Source: an uncultured Kiloniellaceae bacterium
GTDB taxonomy: Bacteria; Pseudomonadota; Alphaproteobacteria; Kiloniellales; Kiloniellaceae
Reading direction: 5' to 3'
Assembly: GCA_947500035.1 (NCBI GenBank)
Contig: CANMQP010000005.1
Span: forward strand, 744,001-808,000
Length of the DNA: 64,000 bases
In this document: one piece after another, positions 33,980 through 44,515 of the stretch
Layout: each line of letters starts with the position of its first letter
How positions within the stretch are numbered: position 1 is the stretch's first letter
Made by a program: the position numbers and the translations under genes
Notes under the pieces: generated by a model
What the model was told of the DNA's origin: nothing
Database searches by the model: none
Seen by the model: only the letters and a program-made list of their open reading frames with translations

Positions 33980-34421
33980 AAGCCATTGCTCCGGTGCTCG
34001 ACCATGACTAAGGCAGCCGAAGCTCTCTCCCTTTACCACCGAGAATCAAAGCGATAGCGTTTGGTCAAAACGTCCAATCTGTCTGCCTACCTCGAAACCA
34101 TTCAGCGCGGCTTCAGCCTCGAATAAACGACATTTGTGAAGCAGTTGCGCGGCCTCCCAACCTTCATCCGGATATCTTCGTCAAAGGGCGAGGAAAATAA
34201 AAACTGAAATGCAACGAATCCGTTACGGTACAAATTTCGACAGCGGTACTACCCTCTACGGTTCATCCAAGCAGCTCTTGCAAAAAGCCTAAGTACCAAA
34301 AACCATCTGCACATCGGTGTTAAAGAAAAAAATCAAATTCTATTTAAGATAAACATAAATAAGAGAATTGTTCTTTCAATTATTAATTTTTAATTACCAA
34401 TTGAGCGCTAAAGTTTTGTCT
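33980..34421. other. Intergenic region upstream of the Flp pilin gene
   Basis: No gene longer than a few codons is convincing. The last 110 bases (34310-34420) are very AT-rich and probably carry the pilin promoter. I see no terminator for the membrane-protein gene. Confidence 0.4.
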
Positions 34422-34589
34422 ATGATTTATCGATTTCTCAAAGACGAGTCCGGTGTTACGGCAATCGAATATAGCCTGCTTGCAGCCTTAATTTCAATTG
34501 TCTCAATGGCAGCGTTCCAATCATTTGGATTGGAAATGCGCGCGATGTACGAAGATGTCGCTCAGGTCGTTGCAGATACACTACCTTAG
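34422..34589 (+). CDS. Flp/Fap-type pilin subunit
   Basis: The ATG at 34422 gives 55 residues: a short basic leader (MIYRFLKDESGV), then the Flp pilin hydrophobic helix TAIEYSLLAALISIVSMAAF with the conserved Glu-Tyr pair. Prepilin peptidase would cleave just before the hydrophobic part, and the subunit would polymerise into a type IVb Tad pilus. No tad/cpa genes are adjacent, so this is a lone pilin gene served by machinery elsewhere. It lies in a distinctly AT-rich stretch. Confidence 0.85.
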   Translation: MIYRFLKDESGVTAIEYSLLAALISIVSMAAFQSFGLEMRAMYEDVAQVVADTLP

Positions 34590-34922
34590 GACAGCGTCAG
34601 GTTATCAAATTCCCATTCGGCAACTAGAACTTGCCCGGTTGCCGCAGTGATACATCTGTTTTTCGATGGTATCGATGTACTTAAAAAAACAAGCGTTAAG
34701 GACCTCTTTACCTTGTTGCTTCACGCAAAACTAAGCATGCGCCGCTTACTCTTCGACAGCTAGGTAGGCGCTATCAAGCGCCCAGGTAGGGCGCGCCCTT
34801 TCATGGGCGTGTTTCAAATCCGCCGCCCCACCAAAATTTTTCGCGCACGAAGGTTCGCCCTTGCATAGCGGGTTTTCTGAACCTGAAATGTCTGGACTCG
34901 AAATGCCTGGCCCCGACCGGCT
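34590..34922. other. Gap between the pilin gene and the ABC operon end
   Basis: Nothing coding is convincing. A short inverted repeat CGGCAAC...GTTGCCG lies shortly after the pilin stop but lacks a T-run. A GC-rich stretch with repeated GCGCCC/GGGCGC blocks lies at about 34770-34810. Confidence 0.3.
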
Positions 34923-37043
34923 TTACTCGGCTGCGGATTGCCCATTTCCGACCTGGACGATAACTGGTTCGACTTCACGGAGTTCTGCCATAGGAATATG
35001 ACAGGCAATGACATGGCCCTGTGACGCCTCGACATCCGGCGGCACGTCCGTTTCACAGATCGATCCGATCTTCCTGGGACAGCGTGTGTTAAAGGCGCAA
35101 CCACTCGGCGGATTCGTCACGCTGGGAAGATTGCCCTCGAGAATGATACGCTTTTTCTTTATCGCTGTGTCCGCGATCGGGACAGCCGAGAGCAACGCCT
35201 CGGTATAGGGATGGTACGGCGGCGCGAAAACCTCGTCCGTTGTGCCCTTCTCGACGATATGCCCCAGGTACATCACCACGACCCGGTCGGCCAGGTACCG
35301 CACCAAGCTAAGGTCATGACTGATGAAAATCAGAGTTGTGCGATATTCGCGCTGAATATCCATGAGAAGACCAGTGACAGCCGCCTGCACCGATACGTCC
35401 AGGGCAGATACCGGCTCGTCGGCAACCACCAAAGAAGGGTTGCCGGCAAAAGCACGTGCAATCCCGACCCGTTGCTTTTGGCCGCCGGACAACTGACGCG
35501 GGCGCCGCCAGATGAACTCCCGGGGCAACTTGACCAGATCGAGCAGTTCCAGCACCCGGTTTTGAACTCTGTCCGGGTCGGTCTCAACACCAAACTTACG
35601 AATAACCCGAGCCAGTTGAGCGCCGACCGAGTGGCTCGGGTTCAGTGTGTCGAAGGGATTCTGAAAGACCATCTGCATGGAGCCCACCTGCTTAGGTGAA
35701 CGCCCCTGCACGGGCTCATTGGCAATATCCTGGCCGTTGAACTCCACCGCGCCGTCAGTCGCGGTCTCCAGTCCCATCAGGACTTTTGCAAAGGTTGATT
35801 TACCGCAACCGGATTCGCCGACAACCGCGACTGTCTGTGATGCATGTGCGTCCAGACTGATGTGCTCGTTCGCCTTGACGTACCGCACCCGGTCTCCGGA
35901 AATCATAGCGGCAATCGAGTTGTCTCGGATCTCGTAGTACTTCTTCATACCCTTCACGGCCAGCACCTTCTCGCCAGCCTCCAGAGCCGTTCCGTCGAGC
36001 CCTTCGGGTTTATAATTCGCCCAATCAATCTCCTGCCAGCGCGCACACCGCACGACGTGGCCCTCTTCACCCTCGACTTCCGTCATAGCAACGGTCGCGC
36101 CCTCGGCGGCGACGTCACAGCGTCCGGCCTCGAAGAAATCGCAGCGCGGTCCGAAATAGCATCCCGGTGGACGGTCATGCGGCAGCGGCAACTGCCCGCG
36201 GATCGGAACCAGCGGATGCTCTTTCTTATTGGTTCCAGGCAGCGGAATCGCGTTGAACAACCCCTTGGTGTAGGGGTGCCGCATATGATCGAAGACCTCG
36301 GTCACCGTGCCTGATTCAACGACGACACCGGAATACATGACGTTCACCCGCCGGCAAGTCGCCAGAATCAGGCCGAGATTATGCGAGATATAGACCATCG
36401 ACGTGTTGAACTTCTTCGCGATCTCCGCAATCAACTCAACGATGCCCGCCTCCACGGTAACATCCAGCGCTGTTGTCGGCTCATCGAGCAACAGCAGCGA
36501 CGGATTGGACAGCAGAGCCATGGCAATCACCACACGTTGCTGCTGCCCGCCGGAGATTTGGTGCGGATAGCAGCTCATGACCCGGTCGGGATCGGGCAGT
36601 TTTACATCCGCCAGCACCTGCTTGGCGCGCGCATATGCTTCCTCCTCCGTCACGTCTTCATGACAAAGCGGAACCTCCATCAACTGCTTGCCGAGCGTCA
36701 TGCTGGGATTGAGCGACGCCATGGGCTCCTGATAGACCATGGCGATGTCACTGCCGCGCAGTTGCCGCAGCTCTTCCTCGCTGCAGGTGGCCAGATCGCG
36801 ACCCTTGTAGAACACCTGGCCGCCGACGATGGCTCCGTTGCCGCCCAAATAGCGCATAATCGCCATGGCAACGGTCGATTTGCCGCAACCGGATTCTCCG
36901 ACCAGACCGACGGAATCGCCCTGGTGGAGGGTCAGGTTGAAATCTATGACCGCTGGAATCTCACCCGCGCGTGTGAAGTAGGAAATCGATAGATTTCTGC
37001 ATTCCAGAATTGGGCCGTCATAGTCCTGGTCAACACCGGTCAT
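34923..37043 (-). CDS. Fused double ATP-binding protein of a peptide/nickel-type ABC importer
   Basis: The start at 37043 ([10 protein letters not shown]), with GAGGAGGA upstream, gives 706 residues. It joins two ATPases usually encoded separately as DppD and DppF. The first has Walker [10 protein letters not shown] and signature SGGQQQR; the second has GESGCGKST and LSGGQKQR. Each ends in the oligopeptide C-terminal extension with a Cys-rich patch ([34 protein letters not shown]), which in relatives binds an Fe-S cluster. It energises uptake by the two permeases encoded just upstream. Last gene of the operon. Confidence 0.92.
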   Translation of the reverse strand: MTGVDQDYDGPILECRNLSISYFTRAGEIPAVIDFNLTLHQGDSVGLVGESGCGKSTVAMAIMRYLGGNGAIVGGQVFYKGRDLATCSEEELRQLRGSDIAMVYQEPMASLNPSMTLGKQLMEVPLCHEDVTEEEAYARAKQVLADVKLPDPDRVMSCYPHQISGGQQQRVVIAMALLSNPSLLLLDEPTTALDVTVEAGIVELIAEIAKKFNTSMVYISHNLGLILATCRRVNVMYSGVVVESGTVTEVFDHMRHPYTKGLFNAIPLPGTNKKEHPLVPIRGQLPLPHDRPPGCYFGPRCDFFEAGRCDVAAEGATVAMTEVEGEEGHVVRCARWQEIDWANYKPEGLDGTALEAGEKVLAVKGMKKYYEIRDNSIAAMISGDRVRYVKANEHISLDAHASQTVAVVGESGCGKSTFAKVLMGLETATDGAVEFNGQDIANEPVQGRSPKQVGSMQMVFQNPFDTLNPSHSVGAQLARVIRKFGVETDPDRVQNRVLELLDLVKLPREFIWRRPRQLSGGQKQRVGIARAFAGNPSLVVADEPVSALDVSVQAAVTGLLMDIQREYRTTLIFISHDLSLVRYLADRVVVMYLGHIVEKGTTDEVFAPPYHPYTEALLSAVPIADTAIKKKRIILEGNLPSVTNPPSGCAFNTRCPRKIGSICETDVPPDVEASQGHVIACHIPMAELREVEPVIVQVGNGQSAAE

Positions 37044-37053
37044 CAGGTCCTCC

Positions 37054-37941
37054 TCAGTCTCGCAGCGATACTTCACGCAGGCCGTCGGCCAGCAGGTTGA
37101 ACCCGAGAACCAGCGAAGAAATCGCAAGACACGGGAACACCGTCATGTGCGGGAAAGACATCGACATGACCCGGAATTCGTTGATCATGCCGCCCCAATC
37201 CGGGTCGGGTGGCGGCAGGCCGAGCCCAAGAAATCCGAGCACACCGATCGTGATGATCACGTAGCCGACGCGCAGGCAGGCATCCACGATCAGCGGGCCA
37301 CGGGCATTGGGAAGGATCTCGATCAGCATGATCCGCCAACCCGGTTCGCCCCGCGTCTCAGCCGCGAAGACATACTCCCGGTTCCTGAGGTCGAGCACCA
37401 GGCCCCTGACGATACGCATGATCCCTGGCGCTGAAGCAAAGGTGACCGCGAGCAGGATGTTAATTGCCGATGAGCCGACGGTCGCGATGATGATCACGTA
37501 GAGCACGAGGATCGGGAAGGAGAGAATCACATTGGAGAGGAACGAAAGAACGTCGTCCACCCAACCGCGCTTGTAGCCTGCCGCAAGGCCCATGGGAATG
37601 CCGACCGCGTAGGCGCAGAGTGTCGCCAGTGGCGCGAGCATCAGCACCTTACGTGAACCATGGATGATCCGTGAAAGAATATCCCTGCCCTGCAGATCGG
37701 TTCCCAGCCAGAACATACCGCTGCCATCCAGCGTGGGTGTGAGTGGCGTTGCCAAAGGAATGTAGTTCTGGTTCGGCGGAAAGGGCGCAATCACGTCCGC
37801 AAGAAGCGCCACCAGCACCCAAAAGACAATGATCGTCAAGCCGATCACGCCGACCGCACTTTCGCGGATCAAGGCAATGCCTTTCAGAGTGCGCAACAAA
37901 CCTGATTCCCGGCGCGGAACGTCTTGTGTATCGACAGCCAT
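37054..37941 (-). CDS. ABC importer permease, DppC type
   Basis: A 295-residue inner-membrane protein with the DppC N-terminal extension and first helix (VIGLTIIVFWVLVALLADVI), then the LGTDLQGRDILSR motif. The EAA loop (FAAETRGEPGWRIMLIEI, then LPNA) contacts the ATPase. It sits 9 bases after the DppB-type gene and 10 bases before the double ATPase gene, so the three are co-transcribed. Confidence 0.92.
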   Translation of the reverse strand: MAVDTQDVPRRESGLLRTLKGIALIRESAVGVIGLTIIVFWVLVALLADVIAPFPPNQNYIPLATPLTPTLDGSGMFWLGTDLQGRDILSRIIHGSRKVLMLAPLATLCAYAVGIPMGLAAGYKRGWVDDVLSFLSNVILSFPILVLYVIIIATVGSSAINILLAVTFASAPGIMRIVRGLVLDLRNREYVFAAETRGEPGWRIMLIEILPNARGPLIVDACLRVGYVIITIGVLGFLGLGLPPPDPDWGGMINEFRVMSMSFPHMTVFPCLAISSLVLGFNLLADGLREVSLRD

Positions 37942-37950
37942 CCCCGCCTC

Positions 37951-38883
37951 CTAACTAAATCGGATACGCGGATTGAGATAGGTGTATCCCAGATCCGCTA
38001 TGGTTTGCGTCGCAACGGCAACAAATACCGCGACCATCGCGCAGGCCTCGATCATGAAGATGTCCTGATTGAGCGATGCCTCCAACAGCAAAGCCCCGAA
38101 GCCTTTATAGGCAAAGAAGAACTCGACCACGATGACGCCGGAGAGCAGCCAGTTGATCTGAAGCATGATGACGGTGAAGGGCGCGATCAACGCGTTGCGC
38201 AAGGCGTGCTTCATGATCACCACCCTATAAGGCAGCCCTTTTAGCACCGCTGTGCGGATGTAGTGCGTCATCATGACTTCAGCCATCGAAGCCCGGGTCA
38301 TTCGGGTGACGTACCCAAAGTCATAGAGAGCCAGAACCATCACCGGCAGGATCAACTGCGTGATGTCGAACCCGTCGATCATGCCGCTGGTGCCTGGCAG
38401 CCAGCCAAGCCAGAAAACAAAAATCGCGCCCAAGAGCGGCGCGGAAGCAAACTCGGGGATCGAGGTGGTGATAATCGATCCGACGGAGATGGTGCGGTCC
38501 AGTTTCGAACCTTCCCGCATTCCCGCTAGAACCCCCAGCAGCAGGGAGATCGGGACAACCACGGCAAGGGTTGCGGCAGCGAGAATTCCTGTGTTGGCCA
38601 GTCTCGGCCAAAGGATCTCGCCCACGGGCACTTTGAAGCGCACCGATTCGCCAAAATCGCCGGTTACAAAATTCAGCAGCCAACTCAGGTAACGTTGATA
38701 AACAGGCTCAAAATAGCCGTTGGCTTCAAGCCATAGATTGCGCTGTTCCTCGCTCGAATAGGGCCCCAAAACCTTGATGGCGACGTTGCCCGGCTGCAGT
38801 TCCAGAAGAAGAAAGAGAAGGATCGAGACGACAAGCATGGTCAGTGCCATCGTACCGATACGCCGAATCACAAAAATAAGCAT
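37951..38883 (-). CDS. ABC importer permease, DppB type
   Basis: A 310-residue inner-membrane protein with the DppB opening helix (IRRIGTMALTMLVVSILLFL), a periplasmic segment, and a transport-permease core ending in LNQDIFMIEACAMVAVFVAV and YTYLNPRIR. It pairs with the DppC-type permease to form the channel. The preceding receptor gene is separated from it by a strong hairpin. Confidence 0.92.
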   Translation of the reverse strand: MLIFVIRRIGTMALTMLVVSILLFLLLELQPGNVAIKVLGPYSSEEQRNLWLEANGYFEPVYQRYLSWLLNFVTGDFGESVRFKVPVGEILWPRLANTGILAAATLAVVVPISLLLGVLAGMREGSKLDRTISVGSIITTSIPEFASAPLLGAIFVFWLGWLPGTSGMIDGFDITQLILPVMVLALYDFGYVTRMTRASMAEVMMTHYIRTAVLKGLPYRVVIMKHALRNALIAPFTVIMLQINWLLSGVIVVEFFFAYKGFGALLLEASLNQDIFMIEACAMVAVFVAVATQTIADLGYTYLNPRIRFS

Positions 38884-38936
38884 TTAAAGGTCCCCCGCGC
38901 CACCTACGACCTTTGAAAAGCAATCGCTTGTCTTTT

Positions 38937-38961
38937 GGGCGGGGAGCACGCCTCCCCGCCC
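38937..38961 (-). terminator. Hairpin between the receptor and permease genes of the peptide-type operon
   Basis: Perfect 10-bp GC stem GGGCGGGGAG / CTCCCCGCCC with a 5-nt loop, lying between the receptor stop (38989) and the DppB-type start (38883). There is no strong T-run on the minus strand, so it likely stabilises the receptor mRNA end and limits read-through rather than ending transcription. Confidence 0.65.
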
Positions 38962-38988
38962 GCAAAACGCAAATGCCGTATGACGTCG

Positions 38989-40704
38989 TTACGCGTCGAT
39001 CCAGACTTTATTGAACTGGTGATAACGCGTCGGGTGCCCCGAAAAGCCCTTCACCTTATCCACCGACGCAGTGAAGACCGATCGGAAGTAGGGTTGGACC
39101 ATGATGGCATCGTCCTGAAGAATTTTCTGGACCTTCACCATAGCCTTGCGTCGCTCGTTGACGTCCAGAATTGCGCCTGCCTCATCGAGCGCCGCATCGA
39201 ATTCCGGATTGGCGTATCCTGATTCGTTCCAGGGAACACCGGTCCGGTAAGCAAGGTTCAGAACCATTACGCCGAGCGGGCGATGGGTCCAGGCGGTAAT
39301 GCTGAAGGGTGCCTTCGTCCAGACTTCCCAGTACTGAGCCGCCGGCATCACATTGACGTTCAGCGTGATATTGGCAGGCGCCAGCATCTCCTTCATCGCC
39401 TGCACAATGGCCTGTTCCCATGGGCCGTCGGTATTACCGACGTTACAGGTAATTTCCAGACCATCGGCATAGCCCGCATCAGCAAGCAGCTTCTTGGCGC
39501 GATCGTAATCAACCGTTAGCGGCGGTAATTCAGCATACTCTGGATGAATCTTGGCGACGTGATGGTTTTCACCGACAGCACCCAGGTTTCGATACGAGAG
39601 CTCCAGAAGCTTAGCGTTGTCACAGCAGGCCACGATGGCCTGACGAACCCGAACATCATCGAAAGGTTTTTGGGTAACCTGCATCCGAACCACGCCGGTC
39701 TGCGCGGTGTCCGATTGATGGATCGTGACGCCCGGAATACGCTTCACGACATCCAAGGCAGTCGCGTCGAGCTGATACACCGCGTCGACCTGTTTCGAAG
39801 CCAAGGCCCCCATCACCGCGTTCGCGTCGACACCGGTGTCGATATAGCGGATTTCATCCAGATAGACCTCGCCGCCCCAATAGGGTTCCGCACGTTTGCG
39901 CAAAACGGCCTGCTGCCCGATCGAAAATTCAGCCAGTTCGAAAGCGCCGGTTCCGACCGGGTTTTTCGAGAGATCTCCGCCTTCCTCGCTGAACCGGCGG
40001 TGCACGATTGCCGTCGGATAGTTATAGAGGTTTTCGGGAATCGAGAGCTCCGGCTGGTTCAGGTTCAGCCTAACCGTATGATCGTCGACTTTTTCGACCG
40101 CACCCGGCGTCATCCTCTGCTCGGTGACGGCATTTCCGTCGTCATCTTTCTTTCCGGTATCGACCGTATCCGTCATGGACGCAAAGAGACCGATGTTCGA
40201 GGAGCCAGTGTTGGGATCGAGCCAACGTGTGAAATTAAAGACAACATCGTCCGCATTGAAGTCATCGCCATTGGACCACTTCACGCCTTGGCGCAGTTTG
40301 AAAGTCCAGGTCTTCAGGTCGTCCGACGCTTCCCAACTCTCTGCCAGGTAAGGGCGCGTAATGTTGTCGGCGCCGGTAATCGTCAGATATTCGACGATGT
40401 GCCGGGCGACGTTCGATTTTTCGGTCCAATCGAAAGTCGCCGGATCGGTCATCTCCTGTACGACCATCGCCATTTTGAGAGACCCGCCTTTTTTCGGCGT
40501 TCCCTCGGCTTTTGCGACCGGGACAACAGCGTCACCGGTGATTTTTCCCAGCATGCTATAGGCAGCCGTGGCCGATACGCCGAGCAATGTCGCCGTCCGC
40601 AGGAATTCTCGGCGGCCCACCGCGCCCTGGCGCAGTTGCTCACATAACTCCGGAACATAAGGGTGTACCCTTTTTCCGTTCTCTTTCAGTGCTTCTTCAG
40701 TCAT
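38989..40704 (-). CDS. Family 5 extracellular solute-binding protein, Tat-exported
   Basis: A 571-residue receptor with a twin-arginine signal ([20 protein letters not shown]) after a 28-residue N-terminal extension. The body shows family 5 features: [48 protein letters not shown], and a C-terminal region with [17 protein letters not shown]. Family 5 receptors bind peptides, nickel chelates, opines or glycosides; the ligand cannot be read from sequence. First gene of the operon with a GGGAGA ribosome-binding site; export by Tat implies folding before secretion. Confidence 0.92.
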   Translation of the reverse strand: MTEEALKENGKRVHPYVPELCEQLRQGAVGRREFLRTATLLGVSATAAYSMLGKITGDAVVPVAKAEGTPKKGGSLKMAMVVQEMTDPATFDWTEKSNVARHIVEYLTITGADNITRPYLAESWEASDDLKTWTFKLRQGVKWSNGDDFNADDVVFNFTRWLDPNTGSSNIGLFASMTDTVDTGKKDDDGNAVTEQRMTPGAVEKVDDHTVRLNLNQPELSIPENLYNYPTAIVHRRFSEEGGDLSKNPVGTGAFELAEFSIGQQAVLRKRAEPYWGGEVYLDEIRYIDTGVDANAVMGALASKQVDAVYQLDATALDVVKRIPGVTIHQSDTAQTGVVRMQVTQKPFDDVRVRQAIVACCDNAKLLELSYRNLGAVGENHHVAKIHPEYAELPPLTVDYDRAKKLLADAGYADGLEITCNVGNTDGPWEQAIVQAMKEMLAPANITLNVNVMPAAQYWEVWTKAPFSITAWTHRPLGVMVLNLAYRTGVPWNESGYANPEFDAALDEAGAILDVNERRKAMVKVQKILQDDAIMVQPYFRSVFTASVDKVKGFSGHPTRYHQFNKVWIDA

Positions 40705-41098
40705 TTGTGTCTCCCGGATCGTATTGTTTGCGTCGCGCGCGTTTCTCTACATCGTAACGCCGTCTCGAAAATTCTGTATCCCGATCAGTATTTTGGCACC
40801 TTCACGGTAATATCGCAAATGCGACCAATTCTTGTGTTTTCCGACGCACGGCATGCGCAGGCTGTCTCCACAGCGCGTGCGTCCCCTCGCCGTCAAGGAT
40901 GACCGTGATCGCTTGGCAGATGTCGATCGCGTTTGATTTTTTGAGGCACGATGTTGATCAATGGTGCCGTTTTTCCCCTGTCCAGCTTTGTTTTTTCTTT
41001 TTATTAAGCTTCAAGGTTATCCCCTGAGGTGCAACGTAAGTTGCTATATCCCGACAGAAACTTAGCTTTGTACGACGCAACCCAAGAGGGTCTCGTTG
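40705..41098. promoter_or_regulatory. Upstream region of the peptide-type ABC operon
   Basis: No gene is visible. As the only sizeable gap before the receptor gene it should hold the operon promoter. The stretch at about 40930-41015 has several T-tracts, which on the minus strand become A-tracts typical of upstream promoter DNA. I see no clear operator. Confidence 0.4.
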
Positions 41099-42322
41099 TC
41101 AAACCAGGCTGGTTCGCACAATCACTTCACTCTCAAGCGTACGGTGAACCGGGCATTTGTCTGCGATTTCAAGAAGCCGGCTACGCTGTTCGTCGCTCAG
41201 GTCTCCGCTCACTCGCACCTCGCGTTCGACAAGGTCCAGGCGGCCGGACTTTGTCTCACAGTCGGCACAGTCTTCGGCGTGGATTTTATTGTGCGAGAGC
41301 GTGACCTCGACTTGATCCAACGGCCAGCCTTTTCGATCGGCGTAGAGTCTTATGGTCATGGAGGTACAGGCACCCAAGCCGCTCAGGAGCAGCTCATAGG
41401 GGGTCGCGCCGCTTTCATCGCCGCCATAGCTTTTCGGCTCATCGGCACGCAGCGGATAGAACTCTGTCGCAATCGCTTGTGTAAACTTCCCTTCCCCGGT
41501 TTCTCGCACCACCACCTTGCCCGACTGAGCTTTTAGATCCGCCCCAACGGCTTCCGCCTCTCCCAGGTAACGTGTCGCCCAGGCCGAGAGAACCGTCGCG
41601 ATGTAGGCCGCATCGGACTTCTTGGACACAAGGTGATCGGCAGTATCCAGGCTGACAAAGCTTCTGGGATGTTTCGCAGCCGAAAAAATCGCTGCCGCGT
41701 TTTCGATGCCCACGGTTTGATCGATCGGAGAATGAAAGACGATCAGAGCCTTTTTCAAACCTGCCACTGACTCTGTCAGATTGCGTTCGGATATGTCGTC
41801 AAGGAACTGCTTCTTGATACGGAATGGACGTCCCGCCAGCAGGACTTCTGCTTCCCCCTGCGCTTCTATGTCCGGTTTGGCATCCAAAAAGAGATGGGCG
41901 ACGTGGGACGGCTCGGAGGGAGCACCGATCGTTGCGACGGCGAGAGCTTCAGGTACAGACCCCGCGGCCGCCAGAACCGCAGCGCCGCCAAGGCTGTGAC
42001 CGATCAGTATCTTCGGCGCTTCGCGGGTCTCACGCAAAAAGTCGGCGGCTTTTACCAGATCCGCAACATTGGAGGAAAAATTGGTGTTGGCGAACTCGCC
42101 CTCGCTTGCCCCCAGACCGGTGAAGTCGAAGCGCAAAACGGCAATACCCTCCGCCGCCAAGCCCGCAGCAATCCGCGACGCCGCATAGATGTCTTTGGTG
42201 CAGGTGAAACAATGCGCAAAAAGCGCATAGGCACGCGGTTTGCCGATCGGTGAATCGAGCCGCGCCGCCAGGAGTTCGCCTCCGGCTCCGGGGAACGTGA
42301 GTTTTTCGTATCCGGCAGCCAT
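41099..42322 (-). CDS. Alpha/beta hydrolase fused to an OsmC-family peroxidase domain
   Basis: The start at 42322 (MAAGYEKLTFPG), with GGAGAG before it, gives 407 residues. Residues about 1-255 are a serine hydrolase with the nucleophile elbow GHSLGG, an HCFTCTKDIYA segment and a late catalytic His (DTADHLV). Residues about 265-405 are an OsmC/Ohr-like domain with the two redox Cys in LGACTSMTIRLYA and DKCPVHR, which reduce organic hydroperoxides. Such fusions are known in many proteobacteria. It may remove and reduce peroxidised lipid esters (inference). Confidence 0.9.
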   Translation of the reverse strand: MAAGYEKLTFPGAGGELLAARLDSPIGKPRAYALFAHCFTCTKDIYAASRIAAGLAAEGIAVLRFDFTGLGASEGEFANTNFSSNVADLVKAADFLRETREAPKILIGHSLGGAAVLAAAGSVPEALAVATIGAPSEPSHVAHLFLDAKPDIEAQGEAEVLLAGRPFRIKKQFLDDISERNLTESVAGLKKALIVFHSPIDQTVGIENAAAIFSAAKHPRSFVSLDTADHLVSKKSDAAYIATVLSAWATRYLGEAEAVGADLKAQSGKVVVRETGEGKFTQAIATEFYPLRADEPKSYGGDESGATPYELLLSGLGACTSMTIRLYADRKGWPLDQVEVTLSHNKIHAEDCADCETKSGRLDLVEREVRVSGDLSDEQRSRLLEIADKCPVHRTLESEVIVRTSLV

Positions 42323-42436
42323 GACGTCTCTCCAATATTTTGATGATCGGCGAAGTCTAATCCAAGTGCGTAAAGCATCGAAAGTCAAACGACTGAAACA
42401 GCGCGCAAATTGATGTGAAGCGTACGATTTCAGAGA

Positions 42437-42910
42437 TCAGAGCGCCAGTTTCATCCCTTCATGGCTGGCCTTGAATCCGAGGCCCTCGTAAAAACGGAGC
42501 GCATCCGGACGTGCTTTGTCGGTTGTCAACTGCACGAGCCCGCAGCCGCGCTCCCTGCACCGGTCAATCGCCCAGCGGAACATCACCCCGCCGAGCCCCT
42601 CGCCGCGAAACGCCGAAGCGATCCGGACGCTTTCAATTTGTCCGCGCCACATACCGGTGCGGGATAGTCCGGGAATGAAGGTCAGTTGCAAACAGCCAAG
42701 CAGCTCCCCGTCCCCCTCGACAACGGCCAGCAGCTGGTTCGGGTCGCGATCGATAGCCTCGAAGGCGTTGATGTAGCTTACATCCAAGGGCGGTCCCGGC
42801 CTTTCTCGCGTGACCCCCAGGCTATCATCGGCCAGGAGCGCTACTATGTCGGACAGGTCTTCCATCTTCGCGCGGCGAAAGCTGGCGCCTTGCGCATCGC
42901 TCACTGTCAT
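42437..42910 (-). CDS. GNAT-family N-acetyltransferase
   Basis: A 157-residue single-domain acyltransferase. The acetyl-CoA pyrophosphate loop is visible as VRIASAFRGEGLGGVMFRWA, and the C-terminus has the common pattern RPDALRFYEGLGFKASHEGM. The substrate is unknown. It is followed upstream on the same strand by a PhyH-like dioxygenase gene, 17 bases away, so the two are probably co-transcribed. Confidence 0.88.
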   Translation of the reverse strand: MTVSDAQGASFRRAKMEDLSDIVALLADDSLGVTRERPGPPLDVSYINAFEAIDRDPNQLLAVVEGDGELLGCLQLTFIPGLSRTGMWRGQIESVRIASAFRGEGLGGVMFRWAIDRCRERGCGLVQLTTDKARPDALRFYEGLGFKASHEGMKLAL

Positions 42911-42927
42911 GAAATCTCCAATTCTTC

Positions 42928-43629
42928 TCAGAAGTCCGTCCCCATGTCAGTTCTGGTTTGCTCCAAAAGAGCCCACTTCAGGGGTGCGGGCAGCGGACGG
43001 GCAGAATAATCGATCCTGAGCGTTCTTCGGTTGCCGGTCTTTGCGGACGGGCTGGAACGATGCAGGGTGAGCGCCTTAACGAAAAGGACATCACCTCTTT
43101 TTGCCACTGAGTCCTCGACTTCCGCTTTCTCCGCAACTTCCCGGACGTCTTTGGCTGGAATCCGACCGAAGTTATGGGTGCACAGTCCCACCTGCAAACA
43201 GCCGTTTGATCCGTCGCTGTCATCAAGGTGGATACGCGCAAAGAACATCTCTTCGAGAAGTTCGACCGGAGGCTCGACGTGCCAGATGCCGGACTTGCGG
43301 GTCCAGGCGCAATACCCCTCGAGTTCATGCCGTTCTTTGACCGCGATAACACGATCCTGATGCCAGGGCACACTCCAATTCATGTCGCTGGTTTTATTGA
43401 ACGCGAGGATGCGGACGGGGAAGGCACCTGGAACGAGGTCACGTGCCAAGCGCGTGAGCCGGCTTTCGACACCAGCGGCAGCGATAAGATCGGCATTCCA
43501 CTCCAGACGCCCGCCGGGCACAGCCCCGATCTCACAGGCACGATCCAACGCAGCGAGATCCTCGCCCTCCATTGCGCCACGCACCCAGACGCGGCCCTGA
43601 TCTTCCAGGATCGAGGTTTCCACCTTCAT
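42928..43629 (-). CDS. Phytanoyl-CoA dioxygenase (PhyH)-like Fe(II)/2-oxoglutarate oxygenase
   Basis: I use the ATG at 43629 (MKVETSILEDQGRVWV); an ATG at 43659 would add ten residues but has no ribosome-binding site. The 233-residue protein carries the His-x-Asp iron motif in PWHQDRVIAV, the distal His in ALTLHRSSPS, and a following Arg (RRTLRIDYSA) for 2-oxoglutarate. It probably hydroxylates a small molecule. Bacterial PhyH relatives act on varied substrates, so none is assigned. It heads a two-gene unit with the GNAT enzyme. Confidence 0.85.
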   Translation of the reverse strand: MKVETSILEDQGRVWVRGAMEGEDLAALDRACEIGAVPGGRLEWNADLIAAAGVESRLTRLARDLVPGAFPVRILAFNKTSDMNWSVPWHQDRVIAVKERHELEGYCAWTRKSGIWHVEPPVELLEEMFFARIHLDDSDGSNGCLQVGLCTHNFGRIPAKDVREVAEKAEVEDSVAKRGDVLFVKALTLHRSSPSAKTGNRRTLRIDYSARPLPAPLKWALLEQTRTDMGTDF

Positions 43630-43782
43630 CGTTAATAAGTTCCGGTCATCTGTAAACATGTGTTGTCACAAGGAGCTATAAACCGGCAGAAGACGTCGCG
43701 GCAATCGACACGGCTTTCCTTTCCGTGAGATCCAAGTGATGATTGATCGGACGATACAGCCATACACAAGAATGCCTTCTCC

Positions 43783-44403
43783 ATGAATCATGATGCTCAC
43801 GCGGATCGAACCTGGCAAACCGAACTGATCAGCAAGTCGACCCTGTTTAAACGCTACTTCCAGGTGGACGAATACGTTGTCCGCCACAGTCTCTTTGCCG
43901 GTGGTGTCTCCGAACCGGTCACGCGCGAGGTTTTCGAGCGTGGCCACGCGGCAGCGGTCATTCCCTACGACCCGGAAGCCGACGCGGTCGTCTTCATCGA
44001 GCAGTTCCGGACCGGTGCTTTCGCGGCCGGCCTCCATCCCTGGCTGATAGAGGTTGTCGCCGGTATCATTGACGATGGAGAGGGGCCGGCAGAGGTTGCC
44101 CGGCGGGAAGCCTTGGAAGAAGCCAATTGCAAGATTGAGGAACTAGTGCCCATCGGCAAGTTTCTGGTCAGTCCTGGCGGGTCCTCCGAAACGCTCTCGC
44201 TGTTCTGCGGCAGGGTCCAAAGCGCAACAATCGGCGGAATTCATGGCCTGAGCGAGGAAAGCGAGGATATCCGCGCCTTCGTCCTCAGCTTCGAGGATGC
44301 ACTTGCCCAGATGCGTGAAGGTAAAATAACGAACCTCTTCACCTTTGCAGCCTTACAATGGTTGGTCTTGAATCGCGAGGAATTGCGCGCTAAATGGCAA
44401 TGA
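43783..44403 (+). CDS. nudF: Nudix hydrolase, ADP-ribose pyrophosphatase type
   Basis: A 206-residue protein with a complete Nudix box: GIIDDGEGPAEVARREALEE with the catalytic Glu pair, followed by a conserved PGGSSETLSLF loop. The segment AVIPYDPEADAVVFIEQFR and the length are those of bacterial ADP-ribose pyrophosphatases, which cleave ADP-ribose to AMP and ribose 5-phosphate. It lies about 110 bases upstream of the cysteine synthase gene, with no obvious functional link. Confidence 0.88.
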   Translation: MNHDAHADRTWQTELISKSTLFKRYFQVDEYVVRHSLFAGGVSEPVTREVFERGHAAAVIPYDPEADAVVFIEQFRTGAFAAGLHPWLIEVVAGIIDDGEGPAEVARREALEEANCKIEELVPIGKFLVSPGGSSETLSLFCGRVQSATIGGIHGLSEESEDIRAFVLSFEDALAQMREGKITNLFTFAALQWLVLNREELRAKWQ

Positions 44404-44515
44404 CCGGTTCACGCGACAGTGACCCGCTTCTCCTTGAAAGCGATCAAGTCCTGCCGCTAGTGTCCAGGCTCGCTTAATTTCAGTCCTCAAATTTGTCCGA
44501 AGTGAAGAAGAATTC

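Noticed and set aside
33638-37043. A type VI secretion locus linking the PP2C/kinase pair to the Rhs toxin
   Set aside because: No Tss, Hcp, VgrG or ClpV gene occurs in the window, and the Rhs gene is 26 kb away on likely mobile DNA, so the link is not supported.
39544-40647. Long plus-strand open frame opposite the family 5 receptor gene
   Set aside because: Antisense to a certain gene with a Tat signal; no independent support.
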